From: Hypomyces perniciosus
Lineage: Eukaryota > Ascomycota > Sordariomycetes > Hypocreales > Hypocreaceae
Direction: 5' to 3'
DNA: 64,000 nt
NCBI GenBank assembly: GCA_008477525.1
Contig: SPDT01000006.1
Span: forward strand, 2,569,501 to 2,633,500
Shown: positions 33,723-45,700 of the stretch, piece after piece
Position numbering within the stretch: position 1 is the stretch's first letter
How the letters are laid out: every line of letters begins with the position of its first letter
The notes under the pieces: model-generated
What the model was told of the DNA's origin: nothing
The model's input: the letters and a program-made list of their open reading frames with translations, nothing else
The model's database searches: none
Made by a program: the position numbers and the translations under genes

Positions 33723-35608
33723 GTTTGGCAGGCTGGTTCAATCCTCAGATCACAGTCAAGAGTCCGTTGATATAAGTGCGACGAAGTGATAGGTCATGAC
33801 GATTGCATTGCTATACCGTCAGTGTACTTCGTAGTGAGTTTGGTGAAGAGGGAAGGGTGAAAGTAGCAAAGGTGGACCAAAATCACTGGGGAAATTCTGT
33901 GGCTCAGTTCCATTGTTAGAAGATATTCACATCTTGGCACTGAGGATCATCTCACCTTCAATTCAGTCTCGGCAGCACCAGTTGGCGGACAGTATAAAGT
34001 AAAATTCACATAAAATTAATCTCAAACCTATATGATATAAAACAAAAACATGGTCTGGAAGGCAAGAAAATGACGGCGTTATAAAAACGATAGATACATG
34101 GTGTTCAAAAGCAACACACGCTCGGGTAGGGAGCTTCGTTCGTTGCACCAATGTCACGTGAATGCAATAGTATCTCAACGTCTGGCCAACAGTGCTAGTG
34201 AGGTATTCTCCACAACCTCATATCCAATTCTTTATTCCGGTTTGTCCTGTCCGCTTCGCCCACAACGACAAGTTGAGGTCTTATTTGCAACTAGGTAGGT
34301 TTGCTTCCCAGCCAGTCGCAATTATCGTAATTATCTCAATTATCAAAAACCATATAAAACTGGGCTGCCCCGTAACCAAAGTTTTGAAGTTGCCAAGCCA
34401 CCCCCAACCAAAAACTAATGCACTGTCCCGTGTTCCTTGCACCATTCTCAAGCCTAATACCGTGCGATTTGACAACCAAGACGAGACAAGAATGCAGCTA
34501 GCATTTTGCTGTAGTAGTAGTGGTATGTTGAGCCACTGGGGCCTTGTGCAGATTTATGGAGCATTTTACTCACCTTTGACCTTGGGTACAACGTCAAAGG
34601 TCTTGTGTGAAGTGGTCTAGAGCCTATCACGGTCAAAAGCTGGCCAACACAAGAAGAGAAAACACCACTGATTAAAGCCCTATTTCGGACCTGTGGTCTT
34701 AGGAGAATATCTTAGCGGGGGCCAACAATGGATATGGCTGACATTCTTGATGTTTTTTTGAGTTGATACTATCTAGATGACTCCGTAGGCGATCTCACTA
34801 GCGTGCCTCCCGAGCATTCCTACCGGAACGGACAAGTGTCGATAAACGGTATTACTATCACACGGAGTGAATAAGGTGGGATTGTGGAATTGCTTGATTG
34901 GTTGGTTTGCCGATTCGTCATCGGTTTCGTTTCTTGTCATTGTCGTCATCGCCTGATCGGATCACTGTCTGACTCAGCGCCCGCGTGCGTGAATCGCATC
35001 GCTGCAGAAAGGTGGCGCGTGATGCAATTGCGTGCCTACGGTTGCCGTTATGAACACCCACAGCATAGGTAGGTACTCACTCGTAGGGTGATGTGGTCAA
35101 TCCACTTGCCAATTGAGTGTCTTAACCACCTGTAGTTCGTACGAAGTACTCCATATAGCAACCCCCTCTGTTCGCATCTCACAAAGTTATGAAATAGATT
35201 ATTCAATCACCAAAACCCGACATACTAGGCTCTTCTAAACGCCGAAACCACTTCTCTCACACACAATCTCTCTCTCGTCCTGATCGGAATAGTGAGAAAA
35301 ACGTGCCTCCATGCTTGGCTGACGCTTCGAAAACAGCAGCGCGCGACGGAAGAATAGTGCCCACTGGACAAAAGTGGGGGAGCGCTAGCAGCCACTTACC
35401 ATATTCACCATCATCCGCCCGTATCGGTCACGTGGGCTCTGCCTAATCACGGACCCACCGCAATCGCTGAATCCCTCTGGCCGTCTTTGCCTTCTTGTGC
35501 CATCCCCCGGAATCTGTTCCATCCTCTCCTTTGCAGACCCTCTCTGGCGCCGTCCTCCCGACCCTAATCGAGTCTGAAACAATCACCATCACCAGCATCC
35601 ACCAAGAG
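33723..35608. other. intergenic between glycosylase and SF3B6
   Basis: About 1.9 kb, AT-rich in its middle. It contains TCACGTGA at 34154..34161, a GTACGAAGTAC copy at 35139 and TCACGTGG at 35428..35435, about 175 bp upstream of SF3B6. No supported gene. Confidence 0.5.
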
Positions 35609-36318
35609 ATGAGTAGTCGCGGCGGGAAACTCTCTGCCGAAGTTAATCGGTGAGTTGCGGCTTTGCGCGCACTGATCTGATCTGATCTGATCTGATCCTG
35701 ATCGGTCGGTCTCGGAGACGCCTCCCTATCGTCCGAGGCCAACCCGACGTGTAATGACGAGATTTGCTGACCCATCTCGACAGAGCTCTGTTCGTCAAGA
35801 ACCTGAGGTACGCCCGTCACCATACCACCACCGCCCCCGGCGAATCGACTTTTTTTTTTCTTCTCCCCTTTCGTTTCGACGCCTTCTGACGCTGATTTTT
35901 CCACAGCTACAACGTGACTCCAGAGGAGCTTTTCGACCTCTTTGGGAAGTTCGGTCCTATTCGGTATGGTCACACACCTCGTCGCCAACCACGGCCGACA
36001 ACATCATACTAACTTTACGTGCAGCCAGGTCCGACAAGGTATTGCCAACAATACCAAGGGAACGGCCTTTGTGGTCTACGAGGATGTCATGGATGCCAAG
36101 CAAGCCTGTGATAAGCTCAACGGCTTTAACTTTCAGAATCGCTATCTAGTCGGTATGTGGCCACGTGCCCCCGTGTATTTTTTCTTCCATATCCCTGCTT
36201 GCTGACCGCCCCTACAGTTCTATACCATCAGCCCGACAAGATGGCCAAGTCTAAAGAGGATCTCGAGGCTCGTCGCGAATCTTTAGCGCAGCTCAAGCAG
36301 CAACACGGCATCGATTGA
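35609..36318 (+). CDS. SF3B6: U2 snRNP SF3b subunit SF3B6 (p14)
   Basis: Five exons: 35609..35649, 35784..35807 (24 nt), 35907..35963, 36025..36152, 36218..36318; 116 aa. All donors are GTGAGT, GTACGC, GTATGG or GTATGT, and every junction restores a codon. The protein is one RRM: MSSRGGKLSAEVNR-ALFVKNLS (RNP2), YNVTPEELFDLFGKFGPIR, then KGTAFVVYEDVMDAKQA (RNP1) and the conserved tail LYHQPDKMAKSKEDLEARRE. Length equals that of p14 elsewhere. Family role: p14 sits in SF3b next to the branch-point adenosine and contacts SF3B1. The gene is split into very small exons, and intron 1 holds a TGATC repeat. Confidence 0.95.
35672..35697. repeat. CTGAT pentanucleotide repeat inside SF3B6 intron 1
   Basis: Five tandem CTGAT units start 22 nt after the donor. 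Several resemble branch-site (CTGAY) sequence, but the array is far from the acceptor. Confidence 0.75.
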
Positions 36319-39265
36319 CAATCCGACCGGCCTGTAGACATCCTGCAGAAGAAGTCCCCTTCTTCGTCTGCGGGCCGGTCTTCGTCTCCCTCCTCCACGT
36401 CAACTTCGTCGGATCGCAAAACAATCCTACGAAAGGGCAGGTCGCCGGCCAAGGAGGCTCCACGTGGGCATAATCAAGCCCGGGTCGTCCGTTTCGCAGA
36501 AGGGCTACGCACGGCTCTACCGTCGTACGCGTGACCGTGTCATCTCCTGCAGCATTCAGAGTAGCACCCACGGGAAGCATCACTTATTTTTACCTTGGCT
36601 GGCGTGTAGTATTTTTTTTTATGTCAGTGATCGATCAGTCGCCGCTCACACACGAAAGAAGGGTTTGGGAAGCGGACTCGGATTGATGAAACTGGGGAAT
36701 TCAAAGGTTGTTTTTTTCAGCAAGTGACAACACGGCAAGTCACAAATGAACTGCTTTATTCGGTATTTGGGTGGAGTCCAGCCTCACGGCGTATTTTCTA
36801 GCGAACGTCTTCCGCCTCCCGAGGCCTTACCAGAGAAATCAACAGCATGTCTCACTGTGCACTATAATTTGACATTCGACCTTTCAGAACACGCGAGGGT
36901 TTTTCGAGTCAATCGTGATATTAGTATGTTTGTTTACGTATCAGGACCGTGGTCGAGGTAACAGACTCGTGTGGGTACTATGATGGGTTTTACTGTTAGG
37001 ATGACTGGCAAAGCAGTCTCGAGATAGATGATGTTCTCCTCTCCTTGCACCTCCAAGCACAACTGCCTCTTTTAGACAAATATTACTGAATTAATGACGT
37101 GAGATGTGCCTGACCAATTGGTGTTCATGTCCTATGGGAACATACCCCCCCAAAGAGCCTCAACTCAGACAAGGCGAGTGTTGGTCGTGTGAGGCGGCAT
37201 GATACCTCTCAGAGATAAAACAAAGCAAAGAGGTGACTTGCGCCCTTAGCATCCGGTGAACAAATCGGGATGGAGGTGCATCATTCTTGGGCAACATCGC
37301 CCGCCTTGGGGCCCAATGTATCGAGCAGGCGAAGAGGGAATCACGGCAACTTCCTATCCCCTTCGTAAGCCTAAATTCTTGGATATAGCTCCCGTATTCG
37401 CTCATGCTGTCTTGGCCCGATAAAGTGTACTCCCCCAGTACCTTGATGAAGTCGTCAGAAAGCTGTGGCAGACAGGTAAACGAGGTATCGATCGCGTACT
37501 GGATGTCACTTGACGAGGATCGCATGCGGACGGCTCTTATAAACGGAACAGGCGACTCTGCGTTGTCAGGACCCAGCGAGGCATTGCTGGCATCATCACT
37601 AGTTCGTCATCGATGGGCTATCGAAGACAAAATAGTAGCAGACGAAGACCACCTCTGCGGGCATCACGGCCAGGTCGCGGAGGTTCCGTACTGCATTGGA
37701 GAGAGGAAGGGGACGAAAAAAAAAAAAAACGCCTTGCGAGGCTGTCAATGGAGCCGCGGTACCATTTGAGATCGTTCGCAAATCATACGGACGAGAAGAA
37801 ATAGGGGAAGACTCAGAACGGCGAGGTTTTGAGAGAAGCATCCAACGGGCCGCAGAAACGGCCTCTTCTCGCTGAGGGCAGTGTCATGTGTGAGTTGAGA
37901 GAACGAACAAAGCGGCCTATCAGGAGTCAGACGATGGACACTGTGGTCGCAGAAACGGCCGGGCGGGCGGGCCTTAGCGGCCTGTTGGTTCGGCCCTTCA
38001 GAGGCTGCGGCGGTGCAAAGTTTGCGCTGCAGAGAGACGATTTGGCCCTGAAAGGAGCCTCCAGCACTCTGCTTTGGTGCGCTGGAGGCGTGAAGATACA
38101 GTGGGTTGCAGTGAGGTCAAAACTTTTTCCTGTGGCGCAGCGCTGGTTGGGTCGCTTTTCTGGCCGCCTGTGTGGAGGCGCGTCTATCTATCCCCTTTCA
38201 TCCATTTTGCAGCAAACCAACATACGAATTGGGCCGTGTTTCGTCTCCCCCGGCCGTATCTACAGCAAGGAAGCGGACCGACGTGAGGACCCAGCAATAT
38301 GGAAGGTACTCAGAGCAGCCTCCATGGCCTCATCCCAAGGTCGGCGGCATCGAAGATGCTACCAAAGCCAGAGACTTAGAACTACCCGCTCAGAGGTCTT
38401 CGATTTGGCCTGGCTAGGACATTTAGTGATGCGATTTTTAGATCTTTAGGGTCTGCGAGGCTGAAGATTGATTCTAGCATAGTTACGACTTCTCCGGATG
38501 AGGCTACGCCGTCTTCTCAGTGGTTGGATCCCCCGGTACACCAAGCACGCTCCGGAGCACCACCTTCTACCAATCCCAGACAGCACATAGCTGGGCTCTC
38601 TGCATAGCTCGCTTGTCTCGGAGTCGCCTACATGTCAACATCCCTCGCGCTTCTTGGTTAAAACAGTTTCAGTCCAGAACCGTCTCCTATGACGCGCGCA
38701 AAGTGGCAGCGCATCCTGAACAATGTCCGCCCAGACCCACTTCGCCGGCCGTGGCTCCGGCCTCCCGGCATCGTGGAACCAGCCAGCGTCGGTTCCGTTC
38801 CCCTGGGATTAGGCTACTATGCCTTCACAGCCACTCTACAGGGTATCTTTTTTTGTCGTCTTCTTCTGCGCGTCCAAGCGGACAGAGAAGGTCCCTCTCA
38901 AGGGATGGGCCTTGTGGCGACAGACGTGTGTAAGTGCCGGGTGGGATGTATCCTCCTGCTGCTGCTGTCTCTCCCCATTGGCCCTCTGGTGAGGGTACGT
39001 TGCTATCTGGGATGCTGTCTAAGTCTCCCAATGGCCCAATCTTTGGTATGTCATTTCCTGCATGCGAGTTCTTGCCCCGGCGGGCTATGACCATTGGCCC
39101 ATCGATCGTTCGTACTCTTGGTATCTTCTCTGCAGGTATAACTCTCTTCGCTTCTTGTCACCATTGTTCTATAAAGCTACTTGTCACATCCCTCTTCGTT
39201 TCCCCGTTCAACCAAATCACACACACTACCTATCAAACACTTCCTCCTTCTCTTACATTGATCCA
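36319..39265. other. 2.9-kb stretch without a confirmed gene, upstream of the SWIM gene
   Basis: Contains the SF3B6 3' flank and the SWIM gene promoter, with three CCAAT boxes (38975..38984, 39027..39037, 39091..39100). Two areas look coding-like but could not be assembled: minus strand 37160..37609 and plus strand about 38390..38930 (see findings). A 14-base A-run lies near 37717. Confidence 0.45.
38975..39100. promoter_or_regulatory. three CCAAT boxes upstream of the SWIM-domain gene
   Basis: CCATTGGCCC (38975..38984), CCCAATGGCCC (39027..39037) and CCATTGGCCC (39091..39100) share the flank GGCCC and lie 165-290 bp before the start codon. CCAAT is the core bound by the HAP/CBC complex. Occupancy is inferred. 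Confidence 0.5.
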
Positions 39266-40678
39266 ATGTCTGCCCCGATCGCTACCTTCAGCAAACTCAC
39301 CCTCGAGGAGATGCCCCCAACTGCAGGCTTCAACTCTTGCGCCCACTCACAGGCGGGTTTGAGCCAGCAATACCCCATCGAGGACTCTAGTTCTGACCTG
39401 GAGTTTGATTCGGATAGTTCTGAAGGAGACGACGAGACACCCACGGTTGTCCGTTCCCCTACAAAGCTTACATACCGCATTGATCATCTCTCGGAAAAGG
39501 CCCAAACAACTGTCCGGGATGTCTTCAGCGAGCCTCCCAAGATTGCGCTGCAGCAGTGTCGTCTCATTAATAACACCTATGCCTTTCAGATGACTGAGCT
39601 CGTCACGCGATCTGTTCGGATCCGCGCTGCTGACAATGGCTCTACTCGTCTGACTTGCTCCTGCGGAGAAGATGACGAGCCCTGTGAGCATCTGCTGTGG
39701 CTGCTGGACCAGCTCACGAAGCAGACGCTCTACGACCATGACCACGGCAAACCCCTAACCATGACGGAAGGGGGCTTCGCCAAGGAAATGGGAGATCCCT
39801 TCAAAAGCATTGCTGAATATCACCTGGATGTTCTCGCAGATGGTCTTCACTGCCAACTCATTGACCCAGAAGCCGTTTCCGACGAGGATTTGGTCTCCCA
39901 TCGGGTCCAGGAGTCTCGCGAGCTTCTCTCCGCTGTGTACGCCATGTCACCGGAGGAGTTTCGCCCGGATCTATTTAACCACCCGGTCACAGGCAAGAAT
40001 ATTCTCAAGCGCAACGACCTGGACTGTACTGTTCTCCGGATGCTGCTCGATAACCACCACTTCTTCCAATACTTCCTGTCCGTCTCCCGGCCTACGGATC
40101 CTATACATGATCCGTTCCGCAAGATACTCCAGCGAGTGGACCGCGTGCTCCGCAGTCTCGATGCATACACTTCCAGCCCTCCCAGCGGCGGCGAGGCGGA
40201 TTCATTCTCAGCGGAAACGCCTCGAAACATTGTCTGGGCAGCGAAGCACCTCCTTGGCTGCACCAAACTCATAAAGACCGCCATATACACCCGCGACAAG
40301 CCCCTTCAGCCTTTCGAAGCCATATCAGCCGCCCGCACACTCGTGCATATCCTCGCTGCCGTGGTGTCCCGTAACCGTGACGTTCGTCACCAGCCAGGCA
40401 CCTTGCGCATAGACCGCAATTTGTACCTGAACCTGATTGGTGATCGCGACAGGGACTTTGTCATTGCGGAGCTGGGCTTGTTGCCCGAGGCCGCGAGCCA
40501 GTTCCTGCATAATCTGGAGGCCATCTTCGATGATATCGGTATCCATGGAGCGCCGGCGTCGTATTTTGACAAGTACAAGAAGTTACTGGCCAGGTTGAGG
40601 ACGCCAACTACTGGGTCTGGGTTGAAGAGGCAGGTTCAGGGACAGGAAACGTATCACAACTCCAAGAGGATGAAGTGA
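39266..40678 (+). CDS. SWIM-type zinc-finger protein
   Basis: Single exon, 470 aa from the ATG at 39266 (MSAPIATFSKLTLEEMPPTA). The open frame extends to 39062, but the earlier stretch reads like leader sequence and holds the CCAAT boxes. The N-terminus is acidic (residues ~30-55, SSSDLEFDSDSSEGDDE). A SWIM-like zinc finger follows: TCSCGEDDEPCEHLLWLLDQ (CxC...CxH), near residues 130-150. The rest is helical with no family I can name. SWIM domains bind DNA or proteins and occur in transposase-derived, ubiquitin-ligase and recombination (Shu complex) proteins. The exact role is unknown. The C-terminus is basic (SKRMK), which could favour nuclear localisation. Confidence 0.8.
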   Translation: MSAPIATFSKLTLEEMPPTAGFNSCAHSQAGLSQQYPIEDSSSDLEFDSDSSEGDDETPTVVRSPTKLTYRIDHLSEKAQTTVRDVFSEPPKIALQQCRLINNTYAFQMTELVTRSVRIRAADNGSTRLTCSCGEDDEPCEHLLWLLDQLTKQTLYDHDHGKPLTMTEGGFAKEMGDPFKSIAEYHLDVLADGLHCQLIDPEAVSDEDLVSHRVQESRELLSAVYAMSPEEFRPDLFNHPVTGKNILKRNDLDCTVLRMLLDNHHFFQYFLSVSRPTDPIHDPFRKILQRVDRVLRSLDAYTSSPPSGGEADSFSAETPRNIVWAAKHLLGCTKLIKTAIYTRDKPLQPFEAISAARTLVHILAAVVSRNRDVRHQPGTLRIDRNLYLNLIGDRDRDFVIAELGLLPEAASQFLHNLEAIFDDIGIHGAPASYFDKYKKLLARLRTPTTGSGLKRQVQGQETYHNSKRMK

Positions 40679-41065
40679 TGGATTGCTTCGAGCCTCTTTC
40701 TCTCACTCACACACACACACACACACCCACGCACACACCCACGCACACACACTCACGCACACACACATTTTTCTTTCTTCTCATACGTGCCACACAGGTG
40801 TGGCCTTTTTAGACCCACCTTTTTGTTTTGTCCAACTATTACCAGATTGTTCATCGCATCACCGCATGCATAGTTGACGAGGATATTATAAACTCCCCCA
40901 AAGCTAGATTAACTAAGGCTTGCTCTTCTTTCGCAAGAAGCGCGAGAATGAAACTACTTAGATAGCATCTGAATGAAACAGGAATTCATTTATCATAAGC
41001 TCGTGTATCGTTTATACTTCTCAGTTGAAAAAAAAATGGCGGACTGTCAGGAAGGTTCATGGCTT
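40679..41065. other. convergent 3' region with CA-rich microsatellite
   Basis: About 390 bp between the converging SWIM and kinase-like stop codons. The SWIM 3' UTR contains the CA repeat at 40708..40767. Nothing else is visible. Confidence 0.5.
40708..40767. repeat. interrupted CA microsatellite
   Basis: CA units broken by CCCACG and TCACG interruptions just after the SWIM gene stop codon. Confidence 0.85.
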
Positions 41066-42797
41066 TCAAGACGAAGCAAAGCCATTTTCCTTGCGAAAGG
41101 CCTCAATAGCATCACGAACCTCTCTCAGGGTGGGCCGTCCGTAGTAATTCTCATTCCAGTCGCCCTTCTTCATGCCCTCGGCCCGGGCCTTGAGCCACTG
41201 CTCCGACTCCTCAATCTCCTTGGCCCACCACTCGCGTGCCGTCTCTTGGACATCCTGCGCCCTTGACTCGCCCGTGTTTTCAAGTTCTCGCAGAACCAGC
41301 TTGTCCCGACGCCGGACGATGAGCCTGCTAAGCCCAGCCTGTCTACCACGGGTACAGCGATCGATGAGCTCTTGCATAGCGGGTGGTGTGCGCGTGTATA
41401 GAGGGAATTCTACGAGAGGCTCCCAGCGGTAGGAGAGCCAGACGGCGGCACGTTGGGGGGGCGCTGTTCGCTTCAAAGATACACCAGAGGACGCGGCCGA
41501 GCATATATACTTCGCACGCTTCTTGCTCGGCGGGGGTGAGGCATGCCCAGGGGACGTTATAGCCCTTTGAAGGCCAGAGGTAGTCTTCTCCTTGGCCCAT
41601 TTCCTCCCAGCCTGGGAGCATGCTGCTTAGCATATCTGCGTATTTATCCCTGACGTCCGAGGGGATTTCCTCATCGATGGCTAGAAGGCGGACGTATTCG
41701 ATGGCGTTGACTTCAGGGGCTGCGAATTCGCACCAGACACCACGTTGTTCAAAGTCGACCATGACAACGTCGCCGGACTCCGAGAGGACGATGTTGTCAA
41801 GTCGGAGATCTGGATAAAAGACGTGCGATGTTTCGCGCAGATGCACCAGGGCGGAGGCCAATTGGAGGGACCACTTTGTCTCATCGGCTAGCGATATCAT
41901 GTCATGTATGCGCAGGAAGGGGATGAGGTCACGCAAGCTGCCATGGATATGGTACTCCAGCGTGAACCCCACGACGGCGGTTTTACTGCCAAAGCTACAC
42001 TTCTTCGTGATGAAGTGGACGGGGCGGGAGACAATGTTGGAATGAGGCGGGATGGTGAGGAGCTGTCTTAGTTCGTGGTAGAGGTACTTGGTGTAGCTTG
42101 TCAAGCCCTTAAAAATCCATGTCTTCCCTTCAATCTGTACGAGACAGACGCTGTCGTGCAACTGTGACAGATACACAACATCGTGGATGTCGACGGTTTG
42201 GGGCAGCTGCACGTCTGTCCCCCAGAAATTCTGTAACGACGCTACGGAGAGCATCTGGCGCTCAAGGTAGTATGTCGGCGCAATGGAAACTTGCACCTGG
42301 GTGACATCCTTTGGCAAGTTGTTGAAGACGATGCGCGATCCAAATGGGAGGTTGTGATAGATTTGGCGAGGGTCGTCCAGAGTTGAAGTCCAGAATTGGA
42401 GGAGCCTGAGCACATGACGGGTGACTCCAAGCTGCGAGATGCGGGATGCGTCTCTGGTGTAGAACGCCACGTCCATATCGAGAACATCGCGGAGTTCGGG
42501 GGAGAGTGTCGCTGGCTCAGGTATGAACAAATCAACGCGGAACGGAGGGATAGAGTCCACAAAGAGAGGCACGGCATAAAACTGAGTTCCAAAGGCAGTA
42601 CATCCATCGATACGCCAGAGGGGGCGTTGGAGGGCTTCGAGGCTATCGATTCGGTTCTTTGGATTCAACAAGGATTCTTCCCATGGCACCTCTGTACCAG
42701 CGCTACCACTATTGGTAGCTTTCTGCCACGGAATATTATCTGAAAAGGCTGCCGTCGGATGAATGACATCGTGGATTGATTGCTGGCTCAACTCCAT
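41066..42797 (-). pseudogene. kinase-like protein gene with a homopolymer frameshift
   Basis: The first frame runs 42797..41343 (484 aa). Homology-like sequence then switches to a second frame ending at 41066. The switch lies at a run of seven C on the coding strand (G run 41455..41461). Frame 1 reads WCIFEANSAP then nonsense; frame 2 reads PQRAAVWLSYRWEPLVEFPL, a natural continuation. With six C the product would be about 576 aa, and no intron explains the shift. Kinase-like features: WIFKGL, YPDLRLDNIVLSESGDVVMV (HRD-like), DFE in place of DFG, AAPEVNAIEY. This resembles fungal atypical kinase-like proteins of unknown substrate. Either a sequencing/assembly error or a real disabling mutation is possible; by itself the sequence cannot tell. 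Confidence 0.65.
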
Positions 42798-45700
42798 GGT
42801 TGCGACCGGGAGGCTCGAAAGCCACCAAGAACTAGACGGACATGGCCATGATCAGTCATGGGGCGCTACTTTGGCAGCAGGTTGTTGTTTGAGGGGGCTA
42901 GAGAGGGAACACAGCAATGGGAGAGAATACCTCTTCTGCGCGAACTGTGGCGCTTATCCAAGAGGAACAAGGCAGAAGCGCTGGTTCGCCTCGTTCCATC
43001 AACGACCGTAGTGATGATCCTGGAGCTGGATGACAGATTGGCGATGACAACCACTCCCAGCTGATGAAACTGGACAATTGGCGAGGGCCCTGGGACGATC
43101 AGAATCGCGATTGTGTTACGTTCAAATGTATTCACAGGCGGCTCGGCGCTGCAAGGCCTGAAGCTGGGGGGGGTCGAGCGGAGGTCTGCAACTGGCTTGA
43201 TTTGGCGGGTATCGTATTGATCACATGATTGGGCGATGCGGGAAACTGGGTTGTCCCGAAGATACAGCCAGGAGGTCACATCATTACCGTTGGAGGTTTC
43301 GACCAGAGTCCAAGGACGAGTTGGAAAAGCGAGAGGAGGGTTGAATGGCGGTATCGCGTGAGCACCAGAACGATGTCATTTCCACGCATATTTGGGCTGT
43401 TTTGCGGCTGGGCTTATTAGTTTGCACCCATTAGCCATTGCTCCGCTTTAGAAGGCAAAGACTTGGTCCCCAATCTGCCCAACTAGATATTGACATCCAT
43501 AGGCCTTGCCATGTCTAGCCAATAATATGTATAATAATACTTGGTGATCTCCTGTAATTTGAACGACAAGCCAGTTATCTTGGCTGCCGTAGTCATTGTG
43601 CCGGGAACCAACTGAGTTTGATCGCCCGCATCACACGTGGTCTTCGTTTGCTCCTCGCGGGTGGGAAGGGCTCGGATGGAACGACGGGGAAGTTCGGTCG
43701 TGGCAACTCGTTGCAGTGGAAAGTGAAAGACATGGGAGACACCTGTCATCTGAAGATTGGGTTATCCAGACCTTGCTAGCTTCGGGTGGGCCGTTGCTGT
43801 ACCCATTCCTGGTTATTCTCGCGGGAAGCTACCTCGCAATGTCAGTGATAGCTCCAAGCAACGCTTCAAACCGGCGGTGGAGACGGCAAGCATAGACGCA
43901 GTGTGGATATGCAGAGCAATGCAACCGATGAGAAGGGGAGACAGACAAATCATAGACTAAAGAACTGGAGTAAAGCATATAACCGTCGGTGAGAGTCAAT
44001 AGAGCAAGCAGCACCGACTGGGACTCAAGGTTAAAATAAGAGCGTGAAATTCGTACTCGGGACCAGCAAACACCGGTGGACTTGAAGTACGCTGCCGTGC
44101 CATGTTGGAAGGCAAATATGTGGGCTTGCACACTCGAAAAGGCCCATCAGACACCAGAGACAAAAATGGAGAGGGCCAATTCCCCAAATCATGTCCCTGT
44201 GCCTAAGCCATCAGGGAGGATCGATGCAAATCATACAGTTATGCAAGGAACGGTCTTGGGGGCCGCATGATACCATTTTCGTAGTGCTTGGAGTACTTGA
44301 TGGCTCAAGATACCGAGATAATTCGAGCTTCTGGACACAAGTTGGAGGTTAGACAACTATCATATGTACAAAAGAACTGTTCCCAGGTGCTCGGCGTCAA
44401 GGGTTTTGCTCTGAATCCAACCCGTCGATCATAGCCTACTCGTATCCCAGTTGAACTCGCTCTCAGTTGAGGAGCGAGCACGAGTAGCCGAGCTGGAGCC
44501 GGTGGTACCAGTTCCTAGTCGTGACTTGCGGAGAGGGGGTCGTGGTACCTTGCGGATTGGTTCTCTCATATCGTCCACGCCATTGAGGATTCTGTCACGG
44601 CCGGCGTCTGTGTATGTATGTGTTCGTCTGGGGCGTAAGCCACGTCATTGTCACCAAAGACCGAGTGAGGTTGGCGGACGGCAGCAAGCATTGGCAGCTA
44701 CCAGATGGGGCTAGATATTCACTAGTCTTTAATGACGCTTGGACAATATGATTCTAGCGGCCCTGTGGCGTCTTCACCGAGAGTCCTCACCGGTTGCAGC
44801 TAACCGTGAAGGCATCCGAGGACATGAAGCTATCTTGCCCGGGGCCAGTAGTATGCGCCGGACCCGGGGATTCTTAGCTCCGTGTAACGGCATCCGGCTC
44901 AATGGGACGCTATGCAATTGGCACTCCGTACGGAGGACAACCTGTAAGAATAATACAAAGTAAACGTGGCATGTTGATATTGCCTGCCTAATACGAAGGA
45001 GTACACGAGTAGTATGGCTTTAGGGTTGTATCAATCCGAGAGGTATGACAAATCCGTTCACGTTAGAATGGCTCTTGTCGTTGGTTGTGGTTCACTGATG
45101 AAGCGTGGTACTGCATATGAGTGGTAGGTTTCAACGCCGTATCCCATAATATCAGTAGGACTAATAATAACAACTGAGAGGAAGAAGATACGGCCTTCTG
45201 TCGGATAAAAACTTGGAGTCGTGTATCAGAGTGGCGCCACAATCATGACTTTCGCTTTCATTTGCGATGCATGTGATAATAGTGTTTTACAGAGGAAAGA
45301 AGTTTGCATCTCGTATTCGTGGATGGCGATAGTACTTCCTTTACTACGAAGTACGGAGTACCTAGTTATGTAATGTTAGTGGTTCGGCTTGCTCACCATG
45401 ACGTTGGGCGTGCAACTGCGGCAACCGCGACAGTGGTCGCTCCACTTGCCCGAGGCCAGGGCGGAAGCTACGAAGGAACAAGTATGGTTGCAGCTTAGTT
45501 TGCAAGTTCGGCCAAAAGGCAGGCACGGATAGAAGTCAATAGTAGTTTCTAGTTCGCTTCAAAAACTTTCCGATCGTCAAGGTGGAGAAAAAAAACTTCA
45601 CTTGTACGATATAACGACAATCTGGTATCCTCACCACCACGCCATCTCGTCCCCAGTCAGTCAGCAGCATGCAATGGTACCTGTTCTGTAGCCCTCCAAT

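Noticed and set aside
35672..35697. CTGAT repeat as tandem branch sites for SF3B6 intron 1
   Set aside because: The array sits near the donor, about 85 nt from the acceptor, too far for the usual fungal branch position.
37829..38449. 206-aa plus-strand open frame
   Set aside because: No recognisable motif; other frames in the same area look more protein-like, so this one is unlikely to be used.
39062..39265. Upstream extension of the SWIM-domain ORF to an earlier ATG
   Set aside because: The extension reads like untranslated leader, contains a CCAAT box and lacks protein-like composition; the ATG at 39266 precedes the acidic N-terminus.
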